A stretch of DNA of 64,000 nt from contig NZ_CP108100.1 of NCBI RefSeq assembly GCF_036195045.1, forward strand, positions 4,340,001 through 4,404,000, in the 5' to 3' direction. The DNA comes from Streptomyces sp. NBC_00236 (GTDB lineage: Bacteria > Actinomycetota > Actinomycetes > Streptomycetales > Streptomycetaceae). A model generated the notes under the pieces. It searched no databases. It had not been told where the DNA came from and saw only the letters and a list, made by a program, of their open reading frames with translations. Of this stretch, positions 54,694 through 63,933 are shown in pieces. Both the position numbers and the translations under genes were made by a program. How positions within the stretch are numbered: position 1 is the stretch's first letter; every line of letters begins with the position of its first letter.

Positions 54694-56005
54694 GCGCCAC
54701 CCCTCGACACACAGACGGCAGCCGCGTCACCGATGCGGCGCGCGGCATTCGTACCGGGTTCTCCCCAGGGACGAACCCCGGCACTCCGGCCGCACACGCA
54801 TTTGGCCGAGCCCCGAGGAATATGCCGCCCTGCTGAGAACATCAGTAAACCCAGCGTAGTTCGCCGCATCCCTACCGTTAAGGGCCGGACGTCCGTATGG
54901 CGGGATTGTTGTCCGTACCGGCCACGCGCGGGGGACGCCAGGAAGTCGGGTGGCGCGAGTGACGGGAGAGGCGGGGTGGGCGAGCGGGAGGCGGACGTCG
55001 CGCGAAGGAAGGGCGGAGGAACCGCGGAGAGAACGCGGGGGTGCGGGGGAGGGTCTGTGGAGCCCTTCCGTGCCCCCGCACGGAGATCGCCGGGGTGGCG
55101 TCCTGGGGAAGTGGCCGAGGCTGTGCACGGGGTTCCGGGAGTGGGTGGGGGCGGGCGTTGCCGGCCCTCCGGTCGCCCGCCGACCAGCCAGGACCCAGGC
55201 GCCGGGGTGCGTCCGGCGCCCGGCCCGTACGGCTTCCGGGGCCTTCGTCGGGGCCTTCGTCCGGGGTGTCGGCGCGTGCTCCTGGCGTGTGGCCGTGCGC
55301 CCGGCCGTGCGCTCTGGCCCGGTCCCTGCGGCAGCGCTTGCATGGGTGCTGCGTGGGTCGGCCCGCTGTACTGGACACGGCGGGCTGGGGGAACACCGTC
55401 GCCTCATTCCCCGCAGGCGGCGGACCGGTCCGGGGGGCGGACTGCGCCTCCCGGACCTGGCGTGGAGCCGGTGCGGCACCAGGTGTCCATGTGGGTCCCA
55501 GGGCGACTGCCTCGCCCTTGCCGGGCTCGGGCGGGGTGTGGCACAGGCCTTGCGGCAGCACGGAGCGTACCGGTACGAATGTGTTCATTCATGGCCGCGA
55601 TGTGCTGGTCGATCGGTTCCGGCGCCTCCTGAAATTGGCCGGATGTCGCCGGTCGGACGAGGTTGGGCCGACGGATTCGCGGACATCCCGACCGCCTTCC
55701 CGGTGGGGTGTCGGCCGTGGCCGGATCCGGGCCGTTACGTCTGGACGAGTGCGGGAACCCAACGCGCGGAATCCGCGCCTCCGTTGAGATCGGGGCCGAC
55801 GCGCGCGGGCCGCCCGCGGAACGTCAGGTCCGGCAGCCGCTCTCCGGCCTTTGCCAGGGGCGCATGCGCTCGCGACGTGCGCCGTCCGTAGCCACTCCTG
55901 CGCGCCGTTGTCGTGGCAGCATGTCCGCAACGGCGCCGCGCGTTACCGGAGTTCTCCCGATACTGCCCTGCTGCGCCCTTTTGTCCACAGCCTGTGGAGG
56001 CGGCG
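54694..56005. other. gene-poor intergenic region
   Basis: 1.3 kb with no gene I can support. Several long frames exist (for example 54950-55891 plus and 54576-55343 minus), but all read as Arg/Pro/Gly-rich translations and resemble no family. The composition is very GC-rich, except for about 54830-54890 (the promoter side of the regulator gene) and a small inverted repeat GAATG-TGTT-CATTC at 55577-55590. Confidence 0.5.
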
Positions 56006-58123
56006 ATGCGTTGGTTGGTGGGTTGGAGCAGTATCGCCGCGAGCTTCGGCACGGCCGGAGCGGTCGGCGGCAGTGACGAGGGGCGCACGATGCACCCCGT
56101 GGGCTCCCAACTCCTGTGGGGGGACCCGGATCCGCTCTGGGCGGTGGGTGACTGGCGGCCCGACGAGATCCGCACCGTCCGGGTGGACACCGCCGAAGGC
56201 ACCCCCACCGCACGGCTCGCGGTCCTCGGCTGCTGCGGTGCCACGGACGAGCAACTGCGCGTCGGCCTGCTCGCCGCACGCGGCGGAGCGCTGCGCCACC
56301 TCACCGCCTGGACCGGCAGCTACACGGCAGTCGTCCAGATAGGCCGCCGGATCACCGTGGCCGGAGACCTCGCCGGAGCCCGCCCGGTCTTCTACACGCC
56401 CTGGGCCGGCGGCACCGCCTACGCCACCGCCGCGCTCCCCCTCGCCGACCTCATCGAGGCCCAGCTGGACATCGGCCACCTCGCCGCCCTGCTCGCCTGC
56501 CCCGAAACCCCGGAGGCGCTGCGCGACGGCACTCCGTACGAGGGGGTGAAGCGCATCCCGCCCGGGCACGCGCTCATCCTCCGCGAGGGCTCGCGGGAGA
56601 TCACGGGGTACGAGGCGGTGGCCTCCCTCGCCGTGGCCGCCCCCGAACTCGACCCGGTGAGCGCCGTCGACGGGGTGCGCGACGCCCTCGTCGAAGCGGT
56701 GCGCGCCCGGCTCCTGGCCCCGCGCCACGCCCCGGAAACCCTGCCGCCCGACCCCGGCCCCGTCCCCGGGATGGGCCCCGCCGAACGCCGCGCGGCCCGG
56801 GGCGCGCCCGTCCCCGGAATCGGCTCCGACCTCTCCGGGGGCAGCGCGTCGGCGACGCTCGCCCTGCTCGCCGCCGGGCTGCCCGGCCTGCCCGGGACGA
56901 TCCTCGGCCACGGCACGGGCGCGGGGGAGCGGCTGCTCGCCGTCACCTTCAACGACCTGACGACCCGCGCCCATGAGGACGAGCTCGAACGCGCCCGGGT
57001 CATCGCCACCAACCCGAGGCTGCACCACGTCGTGGTCGCGGCAGGCGAAGAGGCGCTGCCCTACGCCGACCTGGACCTGGAGAGCGGCCCGCTCACCGAC
57101 GAACCCGCCCCCTCCCTCGTCCTCGTCGAACGCAACCGCCGCCGCCTCTCCGCGGGCAGCGCGGACCACTTCGTGGGCGACGGTGCCCGCCAGGTGCTCG
57201 ACGCCCATCCCGCCCGCCTCGCCGACCTGCTGATCGATCGCAGACGGCGCCATCTGGTGCGCCCCGTCGCCGCGCTCGCCAAGGCCGAAGGTCCGTCCGC
57301 GCACTCCCTGTTCGTGCCGTTGACCGTCTACCGGGCGGCGCGCCGACTGGCCCGCACGTCCTACCGCACCGGTCTCGAAGCCGCGGCCGGCCGCCTGCCC
57401 GACGCCAACCGCCTCACGCCCGACCTGGACACACCCGCCGACGCCTCGCTCGCCGCACTGACCTGGTCCCGCCCGGGCCCTGCCGCCCGGTGGCTCACCG
57501 GAGAGGCACTGGCCGAAGTATCGGTTCGCCTCCAGGAAGCCGCGATCCGCCCCACCTCCGTCCAGCGCCCGGGCGAGGCCCGGGCCCGAGCCGCGCTCGC
57601 CCGGCACGCCGCCGGTCACCGCATCCTGGAACAGGCCGCCGAGGTCCGCAGCCAGCGGCTGCACGCCCCCTTCCTCGACAACCAGGTCGTACGCGCAGCC
57701 CGCGCACTCCCCGAATCCCTCCGGGTCCAGCCCGGCGCCCGCGCGGCGATCCTGCGGCGGGTCCTGGCGGGTGCGGGCATCCACGAGCTGCCGCCCGGCT
57801 GGGGCACCCCGTCCCAGGCCACCCCGACCGCCGTCACCCGGACCGGCCTGCGCGCCTCGCTGCCCGAGCTGATCGCCCTGTTCGACGCCCCGCTGCTCGC
57901 CGACGCGGGCCTGGTCGAGGCCCGCGTCGTCCGCAAGGCCCTGCGCGCCGCCTCCGAGGGGGAGCCCCTGCCCCTGGACGGCCTGGCCGACCTCGCCTCC
58001 ACGGAACTGTGGCTGCGCCGCCTCATCTCGCGGCGCGGTACCTGCTGGACGGGGACGGCGGCGCCGCGGCAGCGCGCGGTCGCCGGCGGGGTGGCCCCGG
58101 CCCGGCGGTCGTTGCAGGGGTAG
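56006..58123 (+). CDS. asparagine-synthetase-like protein with degenerate PP-loop
   Basis: A 705-residue relative of asparagine synthetase B / lasso-cyclase proteins. The N-terminal part resembles the Ntn glutaminase domain but lacks a Cys at position 2 (it begins RWLVGW), so it cannot hydrolyse glutamine. RIPPGHALIL marks the domain boundary. The ATP-pyrophosphatase loop reads SGGSASA instead of SGGxDS, so the usual Asp is missing. The later SADHFVGDGARQVLDAHP and LHAPFLDNQVVRAARALP stretches are conserved. The ATG at 56006 has GGAGG upstream. There is no lasso precursor or protease gene nearby. The activity is uncertain. Confidence 0.8.
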   Translation: MRWLVGWSSIAASFGTAGAVGGSDEGRTMHPVGSQLLWGDPDPLWAVGDWRPDEIRTVRVDTAEGTPTARLAVLGCCGATDEQLRVGLLAARGGALRHLTAWTGSYTAVVQIGRRITVAGDLAGARPVFYTPWAGGTAYATAALPLADLIEAQLDIGHLAALLACPETPEALRDGTPYEGVKRIPPGHALILREGSREITGYEAVASLAVAAPELDPVSAVDGVRDALVEAVRARLLAPRHAPETLPPDPGPVPGMGPAERRAARGAPVPGIGSDLSGGSASATLALLAAGLPGLPGTILGHGTGAGERLLAVTFNDLTTRAHEDELERARVIATNPRLHHVVVAAGEEALPYADLDLESGPLTDEPAPSLVLVERNRRRLSAGSADHFVGDGARQVLDAHPARLADLLIDRRRRHLVRPVAALAKAEGPSAHSLFVPLTVYRAARRLARTSYRTGLEAAAGRLPDANRLTPDLDTPADASLAALTWSRPGPAARWLTGEALAEVSVRLQEAAIRPTSVQRPGEARARAALARHAAGHRILEQAAEVRSQRLHAPFLDNQVVRAARALPESLRVQPGARAAILRRVLAGAGIHELPPGWGTPSQATPTAVTRTGLRASLPELIALFDAPLLADAGLVEARVVRKALRAASEGEPLPLDGLADLASTELWLRRLISRRGTCWTGTAAPRQRAVAGGVAPARRSLQG

Positions 58124-58161
58124 CCGGCGGAGTGGCGGGTGGTCTGTGGGGTGGCCCGGTC

Positions 58162-58361
58162 CCGGCGGTCGCCGCAGGGGTGGCCTGGCCCCGGCGATCG
58201 TTGCAGGAGGTGACCGGCGGGCCCGGAGTCCGTTGTGCGTGACCCGGTGAGGCAGTCATGGCTCCGGCGGTCGCCGCAGGGGTGGCCTGGCCCCGGTGAT
58301 CGTTGCAGGAGGTATCCGGCGGGCGCGGAGTCCGTTGTGCGTGACGGTGAGGCCGTCATGG
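58162..58361. repeat. 102-bp tandem repeat, two copies
   Basis: The unit begins CCGGCGGTCGCCGCAGGG at 58162 and again at 58264, and the two copies differ at only a few bases and a small indel. A shorter relative overlaps the 3' end of the preceding gene (from about 58098). It lies just before the SARP gene. Confidence 0.9.
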
Positions 58362-58395
58362 CCCCGTTGCCCGGGCGGCGGGACACAATGGCCCA

Positions 58396-61300
58396 GTGCG
58401 GTATCTGATCCTGGGCGTCACGGAGGCGCGAGACGAGCGCGGCGCTGCGCTGCCCCTCGGCGGTGCGCGGCTGCGCGCCCTGCTCGCCGCGCTCGCCCTG
58501 CGGCCGGGCCGCGCCGTACCCGTCACCGAGCTCGTCGCGGACGTCTGGGCGGACGAGCCCCCCGCAGACGCCACCGCCGCGCTCCAGGCCCTCGTCGGGC
58601 GGCTGCGGAGGGTGCTGGGCAAGGACACGCTGACCAGCGGCCCCGGCGGCTACCGTCTCGCCGCCCGGCCGGACGACGTCGACCTGTACGTCTTCGAGCG
58701 GCTCGCCCGGCAGGGCGGGGCGGAACTGGAGGCCGGCGCCCCGGCGGATGCCGCCCGCACCCTGCGTACCGCACTCGCCCTCTGGCGCGGCCCCGCACTC
58801 GCCGACCTGCCCGACGGGGACCACGGCCACGCACTTCGCCCCGAGGCCCATCGGCTGGCCGCACTGGAGCGCCGGATCGAGGCCGACCTGCGCTGCGCGG
58901 CGTCGGGGATGCCCGCGGCGTCAGAGGCACCCGCGGTGCCTGAGGCAGCCACGGCGTCCGGGACCCCGCCCGACGCCGCCCCTGCCTCCGCCACCACCGT
59001 CCCCTCCGCCCTCGTCGCCGAGCTGACGGAGCTGACCGCCGCTCACCCGTACGACGAACGCTTCCGGGCCCAGCTCATCCGCGCCCTTCGCACCGACGGC
59101 CGACAGGCCGACGCGCTCGCAGCGTACGAGGATGCGCGCCGCACCCTCGTCGACGGTCTCGGCACCGACCCCGGGCCCGAACTCGCCACTCTCCACCGCG
59201 AACTGCTCGCCCCCGCACCGGCCAACCCCGTCGCGACCGGCACGTTTCACGTGAAACCGGCCCGGGGCAACCTGCGACCCCGGCTCACCTCCTTCGTGGG
59301 GCGCGAGCCGGAACTGCGCGCCATCCGGGACGACCTCGCCCGGTCCCGGCTGGTCACCCTGACGGGTCCCGGCGGCTCGGGGAAGACACGCCTCGCGGAG
59401 GAGTCCGCGGCACGCGAGGACCAGGCGGTCGCCGAGCCCCGAGATGTCTGGCTCGCCGAACTCGCCCCTGTGGAGGATGCCGCCGCCGTCCCGGGAGCCG
59501 TGCTGTCCGCGCTCGGGCTGCGCGAGACGGCGCTGCTGCGGGACGGCAGCCACGACGGCCCCTTCCCGCGCGCCGACCCGGTCGACCTGCTCGTCGACCG
59601 CCTCGGTTCGCGCGCCCGGCCGGCCCTCCTCATCCTCGACAACTGTGAGCACGTCATCGGCGCGGCCGCCACGCTGGCCGAGACCCTGCTGACCCGTTGT
59701 CCGCAGCTGCGCGTCCTCGCCACCAGTCGCGAACCGCTCGGCGTGCCCGGCGAGTCCGTACGACCGGTCGACCCGCTGCCCGCCGTCTCCGCCCACCGCC
59801 TGTTCACCGAACGCGCCAGGGCCGTACGCCCCGGATTCGACCCCGAGCACGAATCGGCACACGATCCGGACGCCGTCGACGAGATCTGCCGTCGGCTGGA
59901 CGGTCTGCCGCTGGCCATCGAACTCGCTGCCGCCCGGCTGCGGCTGCTCGGTCCACGCCAGATCGCTGACCGGCTCGACGACCGCTTCCGCCTGCTGACG
60001 GGCGGCAGCCGGACCGTACTGCCCCGCCAGCAGACCCTGCGGGCGGTCGTCGACTGGTCCTGGGACCTCCTCGACGAGGACGAGCGCACCGCCCTGCGCC
60101 AGGTCTCCGTCTTCGCGGGCGGCTGGGACCTGACCGCCGCGGAAGCCGTCATCCGTACTCCCTCTCCCTCCGGGACCGGCCGGCAGGCCTGCACCGACAC
60201 CGCCGACCTGATCGGCGCCCTGGTGGACAAGTCGCTGGTCGTCGCCGCCCCGGCGGCCGACGGCACGATGCGCTACCGCCTCCTGGAGACCATTCACGAG
60301 TACGCCGTCGAGCGCTGCGCCGAGACCCCGGACATACGGACGGCCGCCGGCCGGGCGCACACCGCGTACTTCACCGCGCTCGTGGAGGAGGCCGAGCCGC
60401 GTCTGCGCTCCGGCGACCAGCTCCCCTGGATCCAGCGCCTGGAGACGGACCTCGACAACATCCGCGCCGCCCTGCACCGCACCACGGCCGCCGGCCTTCC
60501 CTGCGAACAGGACGCGACACGACTCGTGCTGGGCATGGGCTGGTTCTGGTGGCTGCGCAACTACCACCCCGAGGGCCTTTCCTGGACCGAGCGGGTCCTG
60601 GCGCTCGGCCCGGACCCCGCGGACGACACGGACCCGCGGTACTGGGACCGGATGAACCTACACATCCTCTGGTTCTTCTACGCGGCGGAGCGCGGGCACA
60701 TCGGAATGGACCAGAACGACGCCGAGCTCCACGCGTTCATGGAACGAGTGGCCGGCGCGTTCTCCTCCTCCGGGACGCGGGGTGCCCGGTTCCCCGGCCT
60801 GCTCTGGCCGATGACCTCGTTCCTCACCGGGACGGCGGACGACGTACGGAGGAAGATCGACGCAGCCGTCGACAACGCCCGTATCCACGGCGGCGCGTGG
60901 GAGTACGGCATCACCCTGATGTTCCGTACCCACATGATCGTCGACATGCCGGGCGGCATGCCCGGCATCGACGACGACCTCGCCGAACTGCGCGCGCTGA
61001 GCCGCCGCATCGGTGACCGGTGGATGCGCGCCCAGGTCGCCAGCGCCGCGGCCGAGGCAGGCATGATGCGCGGGCGCTACGACGAGGCGCGTACGGCCTA
61101 CGAGGAGGCGCTCCTGCTTGCCCGCGAGGTCGGCGCTCACGCCGAGGCCCCGTTCCTGCTGGCCCGGCTCGCCGAACTCTCCTACCGCACCGGCGACCTG
61201 GCAGCCGCCGTCGAGGGGCTGGACCAGGCGGAGGCCGAGGCGGAGAGCCATCAGGTGCACGACGCCGCCGCGTACATCCATTACATCCGGGCCGTCATGG

Positions 61301-61791
61301 CGTTCCACCGCGGCGATGCGGCGGCAGCCCGGCAACTGCTGGACGCGGCCCAGGCCGAGTCCGGGCGCGGTGGCCCGCCGTCACACTTCACCGTGGCGCT
61401 GGAGGGCCTGTCGGCCCGGATCCTGGTGTGTGAACCCGAGCCCGCGGGCGGTCCCGTCGCCGGACTGCGGGGGCTGCTGGCGGCACTGATCGCGGCGAGA
61501 GAGGCGCGCTGCCCCGAGATCGTCACCGGATACGTGGCGGACGGCGTGGCAACCGTGCTGCCCCGGGTGGGCCGTTACGCGGCCGCCGCACGCGTCCTGG
61601 CCGCCGCCGACAGCTGGCGGATGTCTGGCCCCAGGGCCGCGACGGAGCAGACCGATGTGGACGCGGCCGAGCGGCTGGCCCGCCAGGAACTGGGGGAGCT
61701 GCGGTACGAGAAGGAACGCGTCGCAGGCCTCGGGCTGACCCTCGACGATGTCATCGACCTGCTGGAGAGCATCACCGCGGAACTTCCGTGA
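58396..61791 (+). CDS. SARP-family regulator with ATPase and TPR-like regions (AfsR/GoaL type)
   Basis: An 1131-residue regulator. The OmpR-like winged helix (residues 1-90) starts RYLILGVTEARDERGAALPLGG and includes LTSGPGGYRLAA; the bacterial transcriptional activation domain follows (about 95-260: DLYVFERL...PYDERFRAQLIRALRTDGR). The NTPase domain has Walker A LTGPGGSGKTRLAEE near residue 324 and the LLILDNCEHV Walker B. Long helical repeats fill the C-terminus. Large SARPs activate antibiotic genes, often after phosphorylation or nucleotide binding. GTG 58396 lies six bases after CACAAT, so the mRNA may be leaderless. No biosynthetic cluster is in view. Confidence 0.9.
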   Translation: MRYLILGVTEARDERGAALPLGGARLRALLAALALRPGRAVPVTELVADVWADEPPADATAALQALVGRLRRVLGKDTLTSGPGGYRLAARPDDVDLYVFERLARQGGAELEAGAPADAARTLRTALALWRGPALADLPDGDHGHALRPEAHRLAALERRIEADLRCAASGMPAASEAPAVPEAATASGTPPDAAPASATTVPSALVAELTELTAAHPYDERFRAQLIRALRTDGRQADALAAYEDARRTLVDGLGTDPGPELATLHRELLAPAPANPVATGTFHVKPARGNLRPRLTSFVGREPELRAIRDDLARSRLVTLTGPGGSGKTRLAEESAAREDQAVAEPRDVWLAELAPVEDAAAVPGAVLSALGLRETALLRDGSHDGPFPRADPVDLLVDRLGSRARPALLILDNCEHVIGAAATLAETLLTRCPQLRVLATSREPLGVPGESVRPVDPLPAVSAHRLFTERARAVRPGFDPEHESAHDPDAVDEICRRLDGLPLAIELAAARLRLLGPRQIADRLDDRFRLLTGGSRTVLPRQQTLRAVVDWSWDLLDEDERTALRQVSVFAGGWDLTAAEAVIRTPSPSGTGRQACTDTADLIGALVDKSLVVAAPAADGTMRYRLLETIHEYAVERCAETPDIRTAAGRAHTAYFTALVEEAEPRLRSGDQLPWIQRLETDLDNIRAALHRTTAAGLPCEQDATRLVLGMGWFWWLRNYHPEGLSWTERVLALGPDPADDTDPRYWDRMNLHILWFFYAAERGHIGMDQNDAELHAFMERVAGAFSSSGTRGARFPGLLWPMTSFLTGTADDVRRKIDAAVDNARIHGGAWEYGITLMFRTHMIVDMPGGMPGIDDDLAELRALSRRIGDRWMRAQVASAAAEAGMMRGRYDEARTAYEEALLLAREVGAHAEAPFLLARLAELSYRTGDLAAAVEGLDQAEAEAESHQVHDAAAYIHYIRAVMAFHRGDAAAARQLLDAAQAESGRGGPPSHFTVALEGLSARILVCEPEPAGGPVAGLRGLLAALIAAREARCPEIVTGYVADGVATVLPRVGRYAAAARVLAAADSWRMSGPRAATEQTDVDAAERLARQELGELRYEKERVAGLGLTLDDVIDLLESITAELP

Positions 61792-61890
61792 CCGCGAGAA
61801 CCCGAACCCGCATTGACCCGGGTGGCCGGGTGGCCGGGTGGGCACGGGGGCGAGGGCCCGGCCCACACCCGTACGGAACTGCTCCTGAGC

Positions 61891-63933
61891 TCAGCGGCAG
61901 CTGATGCGCGACTCGGCCCAGTCGGCGAGGGCGAATCCGCGGACCGGGGTCGTCGGCTCCACGACGAGCCGGATCCGCTCCTGGCCCTCGATGCCGACGC
62001 TCACCGGAACGGCCGGGTCGTCGCCCTTCATCACCGGGGACTGCCACAGCCGCGCCCCGTCGCCGTTGAACACCGAGAACCGCACCGAGCCGAGCCCCAT
62101 GGTCAGATCGTCCACACCGACCATCGCCTCATAGCGCGTGCACGAGCGGTTCAGCTGGATGTAGACCGAGGAACGGCTGTGGACGGTCACCCCGTGCGCG
62201 TACCGCGTGCCACCGATCGACACGCCGGAACGCTGCCAGACCCAGCTGCTCTCACCGAGCACCACCTCGGGACCGGTGTGGTCGCCGAGCAGGGTGTAGT
62301 CCAGCTCGCTGACCTGGTACACCTCCGGGGCCGGAGCGGGAGGCGGCGGAGTCGGCGCCGGGGGCGTGGGTTCCGGCGTGGGGGATGGAGGGGGCGTGGG
62401 GGTCGGCGTGGGTGTCGGTGTCGGTGTCGGGGTCGGCGTGGGGGTCGGGGTCGGGGTGGGTGTGGGCGTGGGCGTGGGTTCCGGCGGTGCGGGAGCCGGG
62501 GGAGCGGGAGCGGGGGGCGTCGGAGTCGGCTTCGGAGGCGTGGGGGTCGGTACCGCGGGCGCCACGGCCGGGGGCCGGGCGACCGGCTTCGCCTCGGGGC
62601 GCGGCTGGTCGTCCCCGACCAGGGCCCAGACCAGCCCGGCCGCGGCAGCGACGACGACCGCAGCCGCGATGCCGGCCTTCGCGGGAGCCCCGAGCCCTTC
62701 GGAGGCGGCGGCGCCCCCGGCGGCGGAGCCCGCGGACGAGCTGCCTCCGGTCGCCGCGGCGGCGGCACCCGCACCGGCGGCGCCGACAGCGCCCCCTGCC
62801 ACGATCCCGGCGGCCTTGAGCGCGTACCCGGCGGCGAACCAGCCGATGACCGCGACCGGCAGCAGCGCGGGGATGCCGGCGTTGACATGGGCCAGTTCGC
62901 CTGCTGCGAGCCGGCACTTCTCGCAGGCGTCCAGATGGCCGCGCAGACCACGCTCGGCTCGCATCCGAAGGCCCCCGCGGGCGTAGGCGCCGAGCCGGTC
63001 CGCGTAGCGGGCGCAGTCGCCGCCGGAGGTGAGCGCCTGGCTCACATGGGCTTGCAGATAGGCCTGCTTGAGCCCCTCACGGGCACGGCTGGCCAGCACC
63101 GACGTGGCGTTGGCCGTCAGTCCGAACAGCGGGGCGATGTCGCTGGGCGACTCCTCTTCGACGGTGGTGTGCCACAGGACGGCCTGCCAGCGCTCAGGGA
63201 GGCTGCGGAACGCCTGCATCGCCATCGACTGTTCGGCCTCGTGCATCGCCATCACGTCGGCGCCGAGATCGAGTGTGTCCGCGTCCGACACCTCGGAGGT
63301 GCGCGACGCCTGTGCGGCGAACACCGCGAAGTCGTCGACCAGGTGCTCGCGCTTCGCCGTCTTCGTCCACGCGGCGGCGACGTGCCGGACCGCCGTCATC
63401 AGATAGGCCCGTACGGCCTCCTCGGGTCCCTTGCCGCCCCGTACCGCCTGCAGGGCCCGGGCGAAGACCTCGGCCGTCAGGTCGTCGGCGGTGTGTGCGT
63501 CCCGGCAGCAGGTACGCGCGTAGCGGCGCACCGCGTCCGAATGGCGTCGGAACAGTTCCTCGTACGCGAGGTCGTCGCCCTCACGCATCCGCTGGATCAA
63601 CTGGGCGTCGGAGGGCGCGAGCCCGGAGGCGTCCCCGGCAGGCGTGCGGCTGGGCGCCCGCTGCATGGGTACCGCGGTCGCTGCGGCGGCATCGATCGCG
63701 TCCGTGTCCACGGCCGCCGGCTTCTCGGCCGGAGCGGGCGGCCACGGCCCGGGCAGGACGGTGCCGCCGCCCTCGTACCCGGCGTCCTCGTGGTCGGCTG
63801 CCTCGCCGCCGGCGCCCGGGCGCCGTGGTCCGGCCTGGCTCGGCACCTGATGCCCGGACAGTCCGCCCGTCTCCGTGCCGCCGACGGCGGACACACCGTC
63901 GAGTGATTCTTCCTGCTGCCCGTCACCGCTCAT
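61891..63933 (-). CDS. ECF sigma factor fused to zinc finger, membrane segment and NPCBM-like domain
   Basis: A 680-residue single-chain sigma/sensor. A disordered head (1-105) precedes sigma region 2 (ELFRRHSDAVRRYART near 127-141, then DDLTAEVFARAL) and region 4 (about 240-290: LPERWQAVLWHT, SPSDIAPLFGLT). A zinc finger HLDACEKC (333-340) resembles anti-sigma ZAS motifs. Hydrophobic segments are at 355-395 and 421-439, then a Pro-Thr stalk (462-530) and a NPCBM-like carbohydrate-binding domain (537-680). From memory, SCO4117-like ECF proteins of this build control development and antibiotics. It faces the SARP gene tail to tail. The ATG at 63933 is the only good start. Confidence 0.9.
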   Translation of the reverse strand: MSGDGQQEESLDGVSAVGGTETGGLSGHQVPSQAGPRRPGAGGEAADHEDAGYEGGGTVLPGPWPPAPAEKPAAVDTDAIDAAAATAVPMQRAPSRTPAGDASGLAPSDAQLIQRMREGDDLAYEELFRRHSDAVRRYARTCCRDAHTADDLTAEVFARALQAVRGGKGPEEAVRAYLMTAVRHVAAAWTKTAKREHLVDDFAVFAAQASRTSEVSDADTLDLGADVMAMHEAEQSMAMQAFRSLPERWQAVLWHTTVEEESPSDIAPLFGLTANATSVLASRAREGLKQAYLQAHVSQALTSGGDCARYADRLGAYARGGLRMRAERGLRGHLDACEKCRLAAGELAHVNAGIPALLPVAVIGWFAAGYALKAAGIVAGGAVGAAGAGAAAAATGGSSSAGSAAGGAAASEGLGAPAKAGIAAAVVVAAAAGLVWALVGDDQPRPEAKPVARPPAVAPAVPTPTPPKPTPTPPAPAPPAPAPPEPTPTPTPTPTPTPTPTPTPTPTPTPTPTPPPSPTPEPTPPAPTPPPPAPAPEVYQVSELDYTLLGDHTGPEVVLGESSWVWQRSGVSIGGTRYAHGVTVHSRSSVYIQLNRSCTRYEAMVGVDDLTMGLGSVRFSVFNGDGARLWQSPVMKGDDPAVPVSVGIEGQERIRLVVEPTTPVRGFALADWAESRISCR

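Noticed and set aside
54950..55891. 313-codon plus-strand frame in the gap before the asparagine-synthetase-like gene
   Set aside because: No ribosome-binding site, no family resemblance, Arg/Gly/Pro-rich composition like the other chance frames there.
56006..61791. Lasso-peptide cluster
   Set aside because: The asparagine-synthetase-like protein has no neighbouring precursor peptide, PqqD-like protein or transglutaminase-like protease, and its PP-loop is degenerate.
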